64,000 bases of DNA from Anaerocolumna sp. MB42-C2 (GCF_030913705.1 NZ_CP133190.1:2867501-2931500), one strand, 5' to 3'. Counted from the first letter of the stretch, positions 18,316 through 27,061 are shown. The notes: generated by a model not told the origin, from the letters alone. Translations and numbers: made by a program.

Positions 18316-18366
18316 AATTTCCTCCATTCTTTCACATGCCTTAATGCTTCCTATAAGGCCATACCC

Positions 18367-19236
18367 CTATAAAATGCTTCCGAACCAAACATTTAAAATT
18401 GAATTTTTTAATGCAAAAATATTTACAGAAATTTTTAAGGACACCACACCTATAAAAACTGCAATGGAACAGACCGAAACAATATAATCCAATGTAGTTC
18501 TTTTAAATTTTGTCCTTAAATAATCCGGTCTCTTTTGCCCTTTATAGGTTCCTTTGATTTCCGTACCTTTTGCATAAAGACCTGTGCTGATGTCCTCCGA
18601 ACGCCGGATTGCCAAGGTAAACAACGGAATCATATACATGGGAAAATGGCTTACTTTGGTAAGGAATTTTTCATTTTCCATATCAAGACCTCTTGCTTTT
18701 TCTGCTTCCTTTACAATTCCGTAGTCTTCTAAAAACATTCCTGCCGAGCGCAGGGTTAATCCAAGGAAATACGATACTACAAACGGTACGTTCATACAAC
18801 GAAGTCCAACCAGAATATCTCTCTCGCGATTCGTTGAAAAAAAGAAAATAGATGCCAGCAGCAAAGTGATAATCCTTATATATACCATTACTGCCCATAA
18901 TATGGAGAATCGATATAATTTAAAACCAAATAGCAGGACCGGAATTTCGCCGTCTAATTTGGTCGGAAAAACCGTATAAGAAAAAGTGATAAAGCAAGCT
19001 ACTAAAATCATCATAGGAACATATATTTTTAGCTGCTTCATATCAATGCGTGCTATTTTAAATAAACAGAGTGTGCCAAGCAACAGTACCAGATTTATTT
19101 CCGGCATCTGAATCAGCAGAGGGATAAAACTCATAACCAGATATAATATGATTCTGGATACCGGATGCAGCACATAGATTGGGGATTTAATCGGCACATA
19201 ACCTAAAACCGTTTTTCTCATATTTTCGTGTTTCAT
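18367..19236 (-). CDS. ECF transporter transmembrane component EcfT
   Basis: About 289 residues from ATG 19236, with GGAAGGA eight bases upstream. Hydrophobic helices cover much of the first 130 residues (for example LYLVMSFIPLLIQM and MMILVACFITFSYTV). The cytoplasmic coupling helices that contact the ATPases are recognisable as EKARGLDMEN and a second segment RSEDISTGLYAKGTE. The protein bridges the ATPases and the S component. It is distinct in sequence from the housekeeping EcfT at 37425-38222. Confidence 0.87.
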   Translation of the reverse strand: MKHENMRKTVLGYVPIKSPIYVLHPVSRIILYLVMSFIPLLIQMPEINLVLLLGTLCLFKIARIDMKQLKIYVPMMILVACFITFSYTVFPTKLDGEIPVLLFGFKLYRFSILWAVMVYIRIITLLLASIFFFSTNRERDILVGLRCMNVPFVVSYFLGLTLRSAGMFLEDYGIVKEAEKARGLDMENEKFLTKVSHFPMYMIPLFTLAIRRSEDISTGLYAKGTEIKGTYKGQKRPDYLRTKFKRTTLDYIVSVCSIAVFIGVVSLKISVNIFALKNSILNVWFGSIL

Positions 19237-19342
19237 AATTAACATCCTTCCAAGACATTTCATTTTTTTCTCATTTTAATAATTAATGGATATAAGATTG
19301 GGCAGCAGGAATGCTGCCCGTCTACCGTATATGCACTTTTCT

Positions 19343-19939
19343 TTATGCCCATAAGCCTTTGCAAAATGTTCTAGTTTTCATAACAAGGGGAGACAGGAAT
19401 TTTAACATGATAACTCCCAAAATTGCAGATGCAATCGTATTGCCCAAGAACCAACCGAGGAAGTTTAGGGGAATACCTGCCGGTGTAATAATACCAAATG
19501 CCAGTAATACAAGGTTTCCTTCTGCTGCTCCGATAATATTGGCAATCAACGTACCGAGAATCAGGAAAACCAAATAGTCTTTTGTACTGGTTAACTTAGG
19601 ATTACATTTCATCTTGCGGAAAAAATATCCTGCAAATGCTGCCTGGGCAAGGTTTCCCGGTATGTACGCCAGGGAAATCGGTAAAGCTGCCGAACCGGAA
19701 ATCGCATTGGATATCATCGGGAATACTACTCCTGCAATCGCTCCCCAGCCGCCGTACCAGATACAACCTACCGACTGGATTGCCTGACCAGGCCAAAAAC
19801 AGGAAACAGGTCCAATGGACACGGCAAGACTTCCAAAAGTACCGACTACGATACCTACCCCGGTAAACAATGCCATCATTACAAAATGTGCCAACCCCGG
19901 CTTTCTAACTTCGCCCTCTTCAAGTTTCCAAATATTCAT
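19343..19939 (-). CDS. Putative ECF S component (substrate-binding membrane subunit)
   Basis: A 198-residue very hydrophobic protein with about five to six transmembrane segments (for example HFVMMALFTGVGIVVGTF, LVFLILGTLIANIIGAAEG). Its size, its position directly before EcfT and two ECF ATPases, and the YIPGNLAQAAFAGYFF segment fit an ECF S component, which determines substrate specificity. It does not match an S component I know for riboflavin, thiamine, biotin or folate. The neighbouring enzymes suggest a hydantoin, ureide or related compound. The ribosome-binding site is AAGGAGG. Confidence 0.72.
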   Translation of the reverse strand: MNIWKLEEGEVRKPGLAHFVMMALFTGVGIVVGTFGSLAVSIGPVSCFWPGQAIQSVGCIWYGGWGAIAGVVFPMISNAISGSAALPISLAYIPGNLAQAAFAGYFFRKMKCNPKLTSTKDYLVFLILGTLIANIIGAAEGNLVLLAFGIITPAGIPLNFLGWFLGNTIASAILGVIMLKFLSPLVMKTRTFCKGLWA

Positions 19940-19997
19940 ATTTCTTCCTCCTTATGGTGTATGTATTTATTGCCTCGCTTATGCGTATTGGCTTTCC

Positions 19998-20681
19998 TTA
20001 TAAATAGAGACCCGCTCTGGATATAGCATCACGATCCCCAAGCAGTGCTAAGAGTGTTGATACCCCCGAAATCACCGGGTCGATAACCGATATTCCCGTT
20101 ATCTCCATAATCTTTTTCTTTGAAACCATTGTCATTCCGGCACATCCGTAGATTACCACTTCCGCCCGTTTTTCTTTTGCTTTATGAATTACTTCAAGTA
20201 GTTTTTCCTCTAATACAGAGGTATCAGACAGAAATTCTGCGATTGGGGTATTTATTGTCATCGTACCCGCATTTCGTGCCTGCAGCCCATAACTGTCAAT
20301 CAGTGCTTCCATCATTGGCTGTGCTTTACTGCTGGCGGCTAATACACTGAATTTATACCCTAACAGCAATGCCCTTGAGAAAGCCGCTTCTGCAATACCA
20401 ATAACCGGCACCGGCGCTGTCTCCTTTAAGGAATACAGACAGGGATCCCCAAAACAGGCAAGCAGGATACCATCATAAACCGTCATATTATGCTCTTTCA
20501 AATATTTAATCATTTCGGCACCGGCTGCCGTATAATCCGCGGAGCTTTCAAGTACCTGAGGGGACCGCTCCAAACTGATTACTTTTATTTCTGCAGTAAA
20601 CTTTTCCTTGTCAATCGTTTCCTTAATATCCTGTGTCATTTTAGACGAACTGTTTGGATTAATAACTAAAATTTTTTTCAT
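19998..20681 (-). CDS. Hydantoin / Asp-Glu racemase family protein
   Basis: A 227-residue cofactor-independent racemase. The start MKKILVINPNSSSKMT is typical of hydantoin and allantoin racemases. The two catalytic cysteines are seen in LLACFGDPC (about residue 75) and IYGCAGMTMV (about residue 180). It would interconvert D and L forms of a 5-substituted hydantoin or related compound, so that a stereospecific downstream enzyme can use the whole pool. It begins only four bases after the hydantoinase stop, implying coupled translation. Confidence 0.85.
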   Translation of the reverse strand: MKKILVINPNSSSKMTQDIKETIDKEKFTAEIKVISLERSPQVLESSADYTAAGAEMIKYLKEHNMTVYDGILLACFGDPCLYSLKETAPVPVIGIAEAAFSRALLLGYKFSVLAASSKAQPMMEALIDSYGLQARNAGTMTINTPIAEFLSDTSVLEEKLLEVIHKAKEKRAEVVIYGCAGMTMVSKKKIMEITGISVIDPVISGVSTLLALLGDRDAISRAGLYL

Positions 20682-20685
20682 TCTT

Positions 20686-22086
20686 TTACCTCAAGGAACG
20701 GTGCAGGAACTCTCCCGTACCCGGTTTAGCCAGAAATTTACCGTCTTTTGCTATGATTTCACCACGACGCATGGTAAGTACCGGCAGCCCTTTTACTTTT
20801 TTTCCTTCATAAATGGACGAATCAATTCCGTAGTGCAAAGTTTCCGCAGATAATATTCCTGCCGCCTCCGGATCAACTAATACAAGATCCGCATCACTTC
20901 CCGGCTGGATCACACCTTTTTTAGGATACATACCAAATATCTTCGCCGGATTGGTACTTGTAATCTCCGACAATTGTTCAAGACTTATTCTGCCTGTACC
21001 GACACCCTCTGTCATTAGAACGGATAACCGTTCTTCCAAACCGCTTACTCCGTTTGCGATTTTTTTGTAATCATGAATGTAATTACCTGACGTATCCTTC
21101 TTAAGAAATCCGGTTTTTTCTTTATCATCATATAAACAGTTATCGGAGCTTACCACACGGAGATTTCCTTTTTTTAGTCCCTCCCATAATGCTTTATTAT
21201 CTTCCTTATCACGAAGCGGAGGACTGCAGATATAGCGGAATCCGGTATTATAATCATCCATCACTTCTTTTGTCAGATTCAGATAATGCAGGCAGGTTTC
21301 CCCGATAATCGGATATCCCTCCTCCTGGGCATCTATAATCGATTTTAAGGCTTCCCTGCAGGTGACATGAAAGATATATAACTCAGTGCCTGTAAATTTT
21401 GCATAATAAATCATCTTGGCCGTTGCAAGCCCTTCTGCCACCGGAGGTTTTGACAGGTAATGGTATTTCCAGTCTGTCTTACCCTGTTTCTCGAACTGTT
21501 CATCATTGTATTCTGAGATTGCATTATCTTCCGCATGTACCCCCGGTCTTGCTCCCCACTTTTTGGCCTCCAGCATGACACGAAGAATATCTTCGTCCGG
21601 AATCATAACACCGGCTTTACGGTAGGTGGTAAACATTTTAAGCGTTGGACATCCGGCTTTTACCATACCTTTAATTTCTCCCAGTATTTCTTCCGTTGCT
21701 TCCACAATTTTGGCATGTACTCCATAATCGATGGCTGCGTTTCTCATTTCTGATTTTCTTTCCTCTATCTTCTGAAGAACAGAATCTCCAGGTTGTGTAT
21801 TCGTAAAATCAATAATGGATGTAACTCCTCCTAACGCCGCCGCTTTGCTGGCACTGTAAAAATCCAGCGGCCCGGTACACCCCATAAAAGGTGCCGCAAT
21901 ATGTACATGCGGATCAATCAAACCCGGAAGTACATATTTACCGGATGCATCAATGATTTCCACCGCTTCCCCTAATACGGAAGCTTCACCCAAAGCCGCT
22001 ATCTTCTCTTTCGCTACTGCAATATCAGTCTGGCATACCCCGCCGGCTGTCACAACCATTCCGCCTTTAATGATATAATCTAACAT
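20686..22086 (-). CDS. hyuA: Hydantoinase / dihydropyrimidinase (HyuA-like amidohydrolase)
   Basis: A 466-residue cyclic amidohydrolase, first gene of the operon. Metal ligands: HxH in DPHVHIA (about residue 57), the lysine expected to be carboxylated in TLKMFTTY, His in GVHAEDN, His in IFHVTC and Asp in VSSDNC. These are the ligands of the dihydropyrimidinase/D-hydantoinase family, which opens hydantoin or dihydropyrimidine rings to N-carbamoyl amino acids. The frame extends to 22158, but the ATG at 22086 gives the normal start MLDYIIKGG and lies downstream of the leader terminator. The physiological substrate is unknown. Confidence 0.9.
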   Translation of the reverse strand: MLDYIIKGGMVVTAGGVCQTDIAVAKEKIAALGEASVLGEAVEIIDASGKYVLPGLIDPHVHIAAPFMGCTGPLDFYSASKAAALGGVTSIIDFTNTQPGDSVLQKIEERKSEMRNAAIDYGVHAKIVEATEEILGEIKGMVKAGCPTLKMFTTYRKAGVMIPDEDILRVMLEAKKWGARPGVHAEDNAISEYNDEQFEKQGKTDWKYHYLSKPPVAEGLATAKMIYYAKFTGTELYIFHVTCREALKSIIDAQEEGYPIIGETCLHYLNLTKEVMDDYNTGFRYICSPPLRDKEDNKALWEGLKKGNLRVVSSDNCLYDDKEKTGFLKKDTSGNYIHDYKKIANGVSGLEERLSVLMTEGVGTGRISLEQLSEITSTNPAKIFGMYPKKGVIQPGSDADLVLVDPEAAGILSAETLHYGIDSSIYEGKKVKGLPVLTMRRGEIIAKDGKFLAKPGTGEFLHRSLR

Positions 22087-22125
22087 TTCTCTTATCCCTT
22101 CTTTTTTATGTACCATAATTGAATT

Positions 22126-22167
22126 AAAAAAACGACAGCCAGGTTTTAACAACCTCACTGTCGTTTT
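22126..22167 (-). terminator. Leader terminator (possible attenuator) of the hydantoin operon
   Basis: Minus-strand AAAACGACAG pairs with CTGTCGTTTT, and AGGTT with AACCT inside it, around a five-base loop. Seven T residues follow (22126-22132). It lies between the predicted start site (about 22186) and the start codon (22086), so it would end most transcripts unless bypassed. Confidence 0.7.
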
Positions 22168-22192
22168 ATTTTACTTCTATAAGATATTCTAG

Positions 22193-22221
22193 AGTATAAC
22201 ACACGGAAAATATACTGTCAA
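22193..22221 (-). promoter_or_regulatory. Sigma-70 promoter of the hydantoin operon
   Basis: Minus-strand TTGACA (22216-22221) and TATACT (22193-22198) with a 17-base spacer. This is close to the consensus. No sigma-54 type GG/GC pair at -24/-12 was found here. Confidence 0.8.
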
Positions 22222-22251
22222 TATAGGTATTTTCACTATTTTGATACACAA

Positions 22252-22328
22252 TTCTCATTTTGAGAAATGTATTGTAAAAATATTCCCATATTGAGAATCA
22301 AGCTAAAAAACAATTCTTAAAATGATAA
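22252..22328. promoter_or_regulatory. Three phased operator-like palindromes upstream of the hydantoin operon
   Basis: Three 15-bp sites TTCTCATTTTGAGAA (22252-22266, perfect palindrome), TTCCCATATTGAGAA (22283-22297) and TTCTTAAAATGATAA (22314-22328) start exactly 31 bp apart, that is about three helical turns. The nearest one begins 31 bp upstream of the outer edge of the -35 box. They are probable binding sites for the Fis-type regulator encoded in the operon. Confidence 0.7.
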
Positions 22329-22396
22329 TTTTTATTAAAATTTTTTTTTAAATTTTTTCAAGAGAGCTTATTGAATTATAAAAATAATTGTTTAAA

Positions 22397-22657
22397 CTAA
22401 ATTAATCTCTTCAGTTCCTTATTTTTTACCCCAAAGTTATAAGGGCAGATATCCCTGCATTTATGGCAGCTGATCCGCCAGTCTTTTTTCACCTCTCCAA
22501 AAGCATAATCCCAACAGGCAGATTGATTTATTTCTACATTATCTATTGCGTGAACAGGACAAATATCTACACATAAATTGCAATCATTACAGATTGGTTC
22601 TAATAATTGATCTTCTTCCAACTCCAGCTCGGTTAGAATAACACTAAGCCATACCAT
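22397..22657 (-). pseudogene. Truncated 4Fe-4S protein (QueG-like C-terminal fragment)
   Basis: An 86-residue frame with two ferredoxin-type cysteine clusters, CNDCNLCVDICP and CHKCRDICP. The context VWLSVILTELELEEDQLL resembles the middle of epoxyqueuosine reductase-like or related iron-sulfur proteins, which normally have 150 or more residues before this point. The only upstream signal is a weak AAGG at four bases. It is best read as the 3' remnant of a larger gene; a small stand-alone ferredoxin-like protein is the alternative. Confidence 0.6.
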
Positions 22658-22722
22658 ACTGCCTTGTCAATTTTGCTGAAATTGTTAATTAAATATTCCA
22701 ATTTTTTTGTTGTTAGGATTAT

Positions 22723-23418
22723 TTATTTTCTTAGAATATATTTATATTTTTTATCGTCTACTGTAAAAATTAATGACAAAGGATTATTTTCTTCTTCAAC
22801 TTCTTTTGGGCAATCAATTAGGAATCTAATACCCATTGTTTGCAAAGGTTGAATTGTTGTAATATTAGAATATGTAAATCCTGTAGAAGAATCTTCTGGA
22901 ACAGTAAATGAATCATAGGTAAATCCATCATTATAATCTGCTTGGATAGTCATTATATCATCACATGCAAGATCCTGTTTTTGTTTATTCTTTACATCTG
23001 TATCAACATGAATATATACTTGTCCTGAATCTGCCGCATAATGTGTGTAAAAACCGCTTGTATCATCAGGAAGAACATCATATGTTAACTCGATTTTCTT
23101 AATTTTTATTTTCATTCTGTCTGTTGATATAGTATCTCCCTCTTTAATCTCTTTTATAGAAGTATTACTTTCTGTTTCTGTTGATTCACTAGTCGTTGCC
23201 TCTGTTTGGTTATCCTTAACTGCTGTTTCAGTATCCTTTAATTCTTTGATCTGTGCCTTTAAATCTTCATTTTCTTTTTCAAGGTCAGTAATTTTCTGTT
23301 CCATTTTTTTAACCTCGTCAGAATTAACTGCAACATCACTACTATCATTTTTAGATGTAGAGCAACCCACTAAACCCAAACACAATATAAATGCTATAAT
23401 TATACATATTTTTTTCAT
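22723..23418 (-). CDS. Coiled-coil lipoprotein
   Basis: A 231-residue predicted lipoprotein. The signal peptide MKKICIIIAFILCLGLVGC has a lipobox LVGC with Cys19. A heptad-like charged coiled coil (about 35-65, EVKKMEQKITDLEKENEDL) and a Thr/Ser/Glu-rich linker (about 68-90) follow. The C-terminal beta-rich domain resembles the DUF4352/telokin-like fold of many Firmicute lipoproteins. The start has GGGAGG six bases upstream. The architecture suggests an envelope-anchored binding or stress protein; no function can be assigned. Confidence 0.75.
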   Translation of the reverse strand: MKKICIIIAFILCLGLVGCSTSKNDSSDVAVNSDEVKKMEQKITDLEKENEDLKAQIKELKDTETAVKDNQTEATTSESTETESNTSIKEIKEGDTISTDRMKIKIKKIELTYDVLPDDTSGFYTHYAADSGQVYIHVDTDVKNKQKQDLACDDIMTIQADYNDGFTYDSFTVPEDSSTGFTYSNITTIQPLQTMGIRFLIDCPKEVEEENNPLSLIFTVDDKKYKYILRK

Positions 23419-23550
23419 ATAGAACCTCCCTCATTTTTGTAATATATATATTATATTATAAAAACTTTTATATTTCTACATTTTTCTAATTCTGGAATAA
23501 AACATACCATGTTTTATTTTAATTTTAACGCTATATATCTATAGAGCTCA

Positions 23551-23588
23551 AATAAAAAACACCTTGCAAATAATAAATATGCAAGGTG
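23551..23588 (-). terminator. Intrinsic terminator after the membrane pyrophosphatase gene
   Basis: CACCTTGCA (23560-23568) pairs with TGCAAGGTG (23580-23588). Read on the minus strand the stem is followed by TTTTTTATT, about 50 bases after the hppA stop. Confidence 0.87.
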
Positions 23589-23636
23589 CCTGTTGTTCTT
23601 TTATAATAAAATTTTATTTAGGAAAATATTTTTTAA

Positions 23637-25721
23637 TTATATTAAATAGTTTGCTACAATAAGTGCTGCAAAAACAATGGAAACCATGGAGGTTAGTTTA
23701 ATCAGAATGTTGATAGATGGTCCTGAGGTATCCTTGAAAGGATCACCTACCGTATCACCTACGACCGCTGCTTTATGCTGGTCACTTCCTTTTCCGCTAT
23801 GCGCACCCTGCTCAATATACTTCTTGGCATTATCCCAGGCACCGCCAGAGTTAGCCATCATAATAGCAAGAACGAAACCGGTAACTGTATTACCGGCAAG
23901 AAGGCCTGCAACACCCTCCGGTCCCATCAGTAAACCCACTACAATAGGAATGATAACAGCTATCATTGCCGGTGCAACCATCAGCTTTTGAGCCGACTTT
24001 GTACACATATCGACACAGGAAGCATAATCCGGTTCTGCTTTGCCCTCCAGTATTCCGACAATCGTCTTAAACTGGCGCCTAACTTCGATTACAATTGACT
24101 GCGCTGCTTTTCCAACCGCATCCATGGTAAGTGCTGCAAATAAGAAAGGTAACATACCTCCGATAAACAATCCAACAAGCACTTTTGGATTGGTAATTGC
24201 CAAATCCAGATTCAAATCCGGTTTGATCTGATGTACTTTATCAATATAGGAAGCAATCAGTGCAAGAGCTGTTAAGGCAGCGGAACCAATTGCAAACCCT
24301 TTCCCTGTGGCAGCAGTTGTATTGCCCAGGGAATCCAACGCATCCGTTCTTTCTCTAACAGAAGATTCCATATGTGTCATCTCGGCAATACCACCGGCAT
24401 TATCAGCTATCGGTCCATAGGCATCGGTAGCAAGCGTAATACCTAGAGTGGATAACATTCCGACAGCGGATAAGCCTATCCCGTAAAGTCCGGCATTAAA
24501 ATCACTTGAACCGCCGGAACAATAGTAACTTACAAGAACTGAGATACCTACGATTACAACCGGTGCAACCGTAGAAAGCATTCCTAACGATAATCCGCTT
24601 ATAATTACAGTAGCAACTCCTGTTTCACTGGAATCGGCCAGTTTCTTGGTTGGTTTATATGTATCAGATGTAAAATATTCCGTGATTGCTCCGATCAAAA
24701 CACCCGCAATCAATCCTGAAAGAATAGCAATATACAGCCCCATATGGTCAGGAAGCAGTAACTTAATTACAAAAAAGGCTGCAATAACAATAAGTACGGC
24801 ACTGATATAAGTACCTGTTCTAAGCGCCTGGAGAAGATTCTTCTGAGAGGCGCCCTCTTTTGTCTTAACAAAAAAGGAACCAATGATTGATGCAATTACC
24901 CCAATTGCAGCCAGCATCATCGGTACAGAAACACCACTTACTCCATAACCTGCCGCAACTGCAAGCGCCGCAGTTGATACAATGGAACCTACATAAGATT
25001 CATAAAGGTCAGCACCCATACCGGCTACATCTCCTACATTATCACCTACATTATCAGCAATAACAGCCGGATTACGTGGATCATCTTCCGGAATTCCTGC
25101 CTCTACCTTACCGACAAGATCGGCACCCACATCGGCAGCCTTAGTAAAGATACCTCCGCCAACTCTGGCAAAAAGGGCCATACTGGAGGCACCCATTCCA
25201 AAAGTCAGCATATTGGCAGTGATCTGGGTAATACGTTCATCTACAGGCAGATTATGAAACGCTCCGTTCAAGATCAAATACCATATGGAAAGATCTAAAA
25301 GACCGAGTCCAACTACCGTAAAACCCATAACCGACCCGGCTGAGAAAGCGACTCTGAGTCCCTTATTCAAACTCAATGAAGCTCCCTGGGCAGTTCTGTT
25401 ATTCGCCATAGTAGCCGTACTCATACCGATAAAACCTGACAAGCCGGAGAAAAAACCACCCGTTAAAAATGCAAAAGGAGTAAAAAAGCTTAAGTATCCG
25501 CAAAACGCCATAATCAATAAAATACAAAAGACAACTGCAAAAAATAATGCGACTCCTGTATACTGTCGTTTCAGGTAAGCATTCGCCCCTTTTCTGACAG
25601 CTTCGGAAATGCGGACCATTTCCGGTGTGCCTTCCGGCTGCTTTTTAACACGTAGGAACATACATAAAGCAAAAATAATTGCCGCCAATGATCCCAATGC
25701 TACAAAATAAATTGCATTCAT
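23637..25721 (-). CDS. hppA: Membrane-bound ion-pumping pyrophosphatase, K+-dependent type
   Basis: A 694-residue polytopic protein that hydrolyses pyrophosphate and pumps Na+ and/or H+ out of the cytoplasm. The substrate motif DVGADLVGKVE and the acidic DDPRNPAVIADNVGDNVGD region are intact, as is the C-terminal GDTVGDPFKDTSGP. The determinant GNTTAATGKG, with Ala where K+-independent enzymes have Lys, points to the K+-dependent class. Many members of that class in anaerobes pump Na+, but which ion is moved here is not readable with certainty. ATG 25721 has GGAGG eight bases upstream; a GTG at 25736 lies before that site. Confidence 0.95.
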   Translation of the reverse strand: MNAIYFVALGSLAAIIFALCMFLRVKKQPEGTPEMVRISEAVRKGANAYLKRQYTGVALFFAVVFCILLIMAFCGYLSFFTPFAFLTGGFFSGLSGFIGMSTATMANNRTAQGASLSLNKGLRVAFSAGSVMGFTVVGLGLLDLSIWYLILNGAFHNLPVDERITQITANMLTFGMGASSMALFARVGGGIFTKAADVGADLVGKVEAGIPEDDPRNPAVIADNVGDNVGDVAGMGADLYESYVGSIVSTAALAVAAGYGVSGVSVPMMLAAIGVIASIIGSFFVKTKEGASQKNLLQALRTGTYISAVLIVIAAFFVIKLLLPDHMGLYIAILSGLIAGVLIGAITEYFTSDTYKPTKKLADSSETGVATVIISGLSLGMLSTVAPVVIVGISVLVSYYCSGGSSDFNAGLYGIGLSAVGMLSTLGITLATDAYGPIADNAGGIAEMTHMESSVRERTDALDSLGNTTAATGKGFAIGSAALTALALIASYIDKVHQIKPDLNLDLAITNPKVLVGLFIGGMLPFLFAALTMDAVGKAAQSIVIEVRRQFKTIVGILEGKAEPDYASCVDMCTKSAQKLMVAPAMIAVIIPIVVGLLMGPEGVAGLLAGNTVTGFVLAIMMANSGGAWDNAKKYIEQGAHSGKGSDQHKAAVVGDTVGDPFKDTSGPSINILIKLTSMVSIVFAALIVANYLI

Positions 25722-25762
25722 TAAAAATACCTCCACGTAAAGTTTATTTAAGACTACTATAC

Positions 25763-25791
25763 ATTATAAAACTTTACATGTACATTTTCAA
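25763..25791 (-). promoter_or_regulatory. Sigma-70 promoter of hppA
   Basis: Minus-strand TTGAAA (25786-25791), 17-base spacer, TATAAT (25763-25768), about 35 bases before the hppA ribosome-binding site. Confidence 0.75.
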
Positions 25792-25965
25792 CAATAATTA
25801 TTAATATTTACTTACATATATAATCATATATTACAGGGTTATTTTTTCCAATTGTTTATTTATAATCAATAGTTTAAACAAAATAACCAATTTTTATTGA
25901 TGATTTTATACTTATGTCACAATCTGAGCTTTTCTGACAAAATACAAGTTTTTTTAAATCAAGTC

Positions 25966-26844
25966 TTATATTTGCTCCGTATATTTCTTCAGATATTTCT
26001 TTCCCACACTAAAGCCTCTGCCTCTTACTTCACTGACACGGCTTATCATAACAAAAGCTTCTTCATCTATTTGATGTACCAGTTTTTCCACTTTATATAG
26101 CTCCCTGTTTGAAACAACACTTAGTAAAATATCCGTTTCTTTTTCAAGATACCCTGTTCTCCCGTGCAAAAGCGTTACTCCTCTGTCAATCTCTGAAATG
26201 ATTGCTTCTTTTATAGCTTCAGCTCTGTCACTTACCACCTTTAACTGCATTTTATTTGTTCCGAGCATAAGAAGCTTATCCAAAACTATGGAATATACTA
26301 ACACTAAAACAATACCATAAAGAATTTTCTCTATATTACTAAAAGCAGTCTGTAATGTAAGTATAAAGCAATCGGCAGCATATAAGCTTAAGGAAACCGG
26401 TATCCTCATATATTTGTTAAGAATCAGCGGCGGTATGTCCATTCCTCCTGTGCTTGCACCTACTCTGATAACCAGTGCAATCGAAGCCCCTATGCACATA
26501 CCTCCAAAAAGAGTGCATAGAAAAATATCATTTGTCAGCTTAAACTCACCGGTTAATTTTTGTAACAATTCCAAAGCAAACGGATAACAGAAGGTGCTGA
26601 CTAATGTTGTAAACGCGAAATTTTTTCCTAAAAACAAAAATCCTAATAAAAACATACACAAATTAAATCCAAAAACAAAATATGATACAGGCAGACCTGT
26701 AAAATGATTAACACTTATGGCTATACCTGTAGTTCCACCCGTAATAAGCCCGGAAGGCAGAATAAAAAATACTACTCCAGCTGCATAGAGAAAATTCCCT
26801 AATATAATTATTATAATATCCAATAGAAATTTAACCTTTTTCAT
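25966..26844 (-). CDS. YitT family membrane protein, second copy
   Basis: About 292 residues with the same plan as the protein at 2128-3000: an N-terminal multi-helix YitT domain with GLITGGTTGIAISV near residue 35, and a C-terminal DUF2179 domain ending VSEVRGRGFSVG. The ATG at 26844 is preceded by GGAGG at five bases. The two paralogues in the window are clearly diverged and not a recent duplication. Function is not established for the family. Confidence 0.87.
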   Translation of the reverse strand: MKKVKFLLDIIIIILGNFLYAAGVVFFILPSGLITGGTTGIAISVNHFTGLPVSYFVFGFNLCMFLLGFLFLGKNFAFTTLVSTFCYPFALELLQKLTGEFKLTNDIFLCTLFGGMCIGASIALVIRVGASTGGMDIPPLILNKYMRIPVSLSLYAADCFILTLQTAFSNIEKILYGIVLVLVYSIVLDKLLMLGTNKMQLKVVSDRAEAIKEAIISEIDRGVTLLHGRTGYLEKETDILLSVVSNRELYKVEKLVHQIDEEAFVMISRVSEVRGRGFSVGKKYLKKYTEQI

Positions 26845-26925
26845 CAATACCTCCATAAGAAAGAATCGGCCTGCCCGGCAGGTTTTAAAGTTTTCATAAA
26901 GTCCCGGAGAACCTATCCATAAAAC

Positions 26926-26963
26926 AAAAAAACACGCCTGCTAGTTTTTCCCTAACAGACGTG
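26926..26963 (-). terminator. Intrinsic terminator upstream of the second yitT gene
   Basis: Minus-strand CACGTCTGTTAG pairs over 12 positions (two G-U) with CTAGCAGGCGTG, followed by seven T (26926-26932). It could end transcription from the phosphotransferase gene side or act in the yitT leader. Its stem core CGTCTGTTAG recurs in the terminator at 30512-30544. Confidence 0.75.
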
Positions 26964-27061
26964 GATCAAGGCTTTTGCCTAATACTTTTATTTATTTATA
27001 CCATATCTTTTTTAAAACTTCAATCCCATTTATTTATTTAAGACTGCACTGTTAACATAAC

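Noticed and set aside
22087..22158. N-terminal extension of the hydantoinase
   Set aside because: It would be encoded by the leader terminator hairpin and does not resemble the family.
22193..22221. Sigma-54 promoter for the hydantoin operon
   Set aside because: No GG/GC elements with the required spacing; a clear TTGACA-N17-TATACT is present instead.
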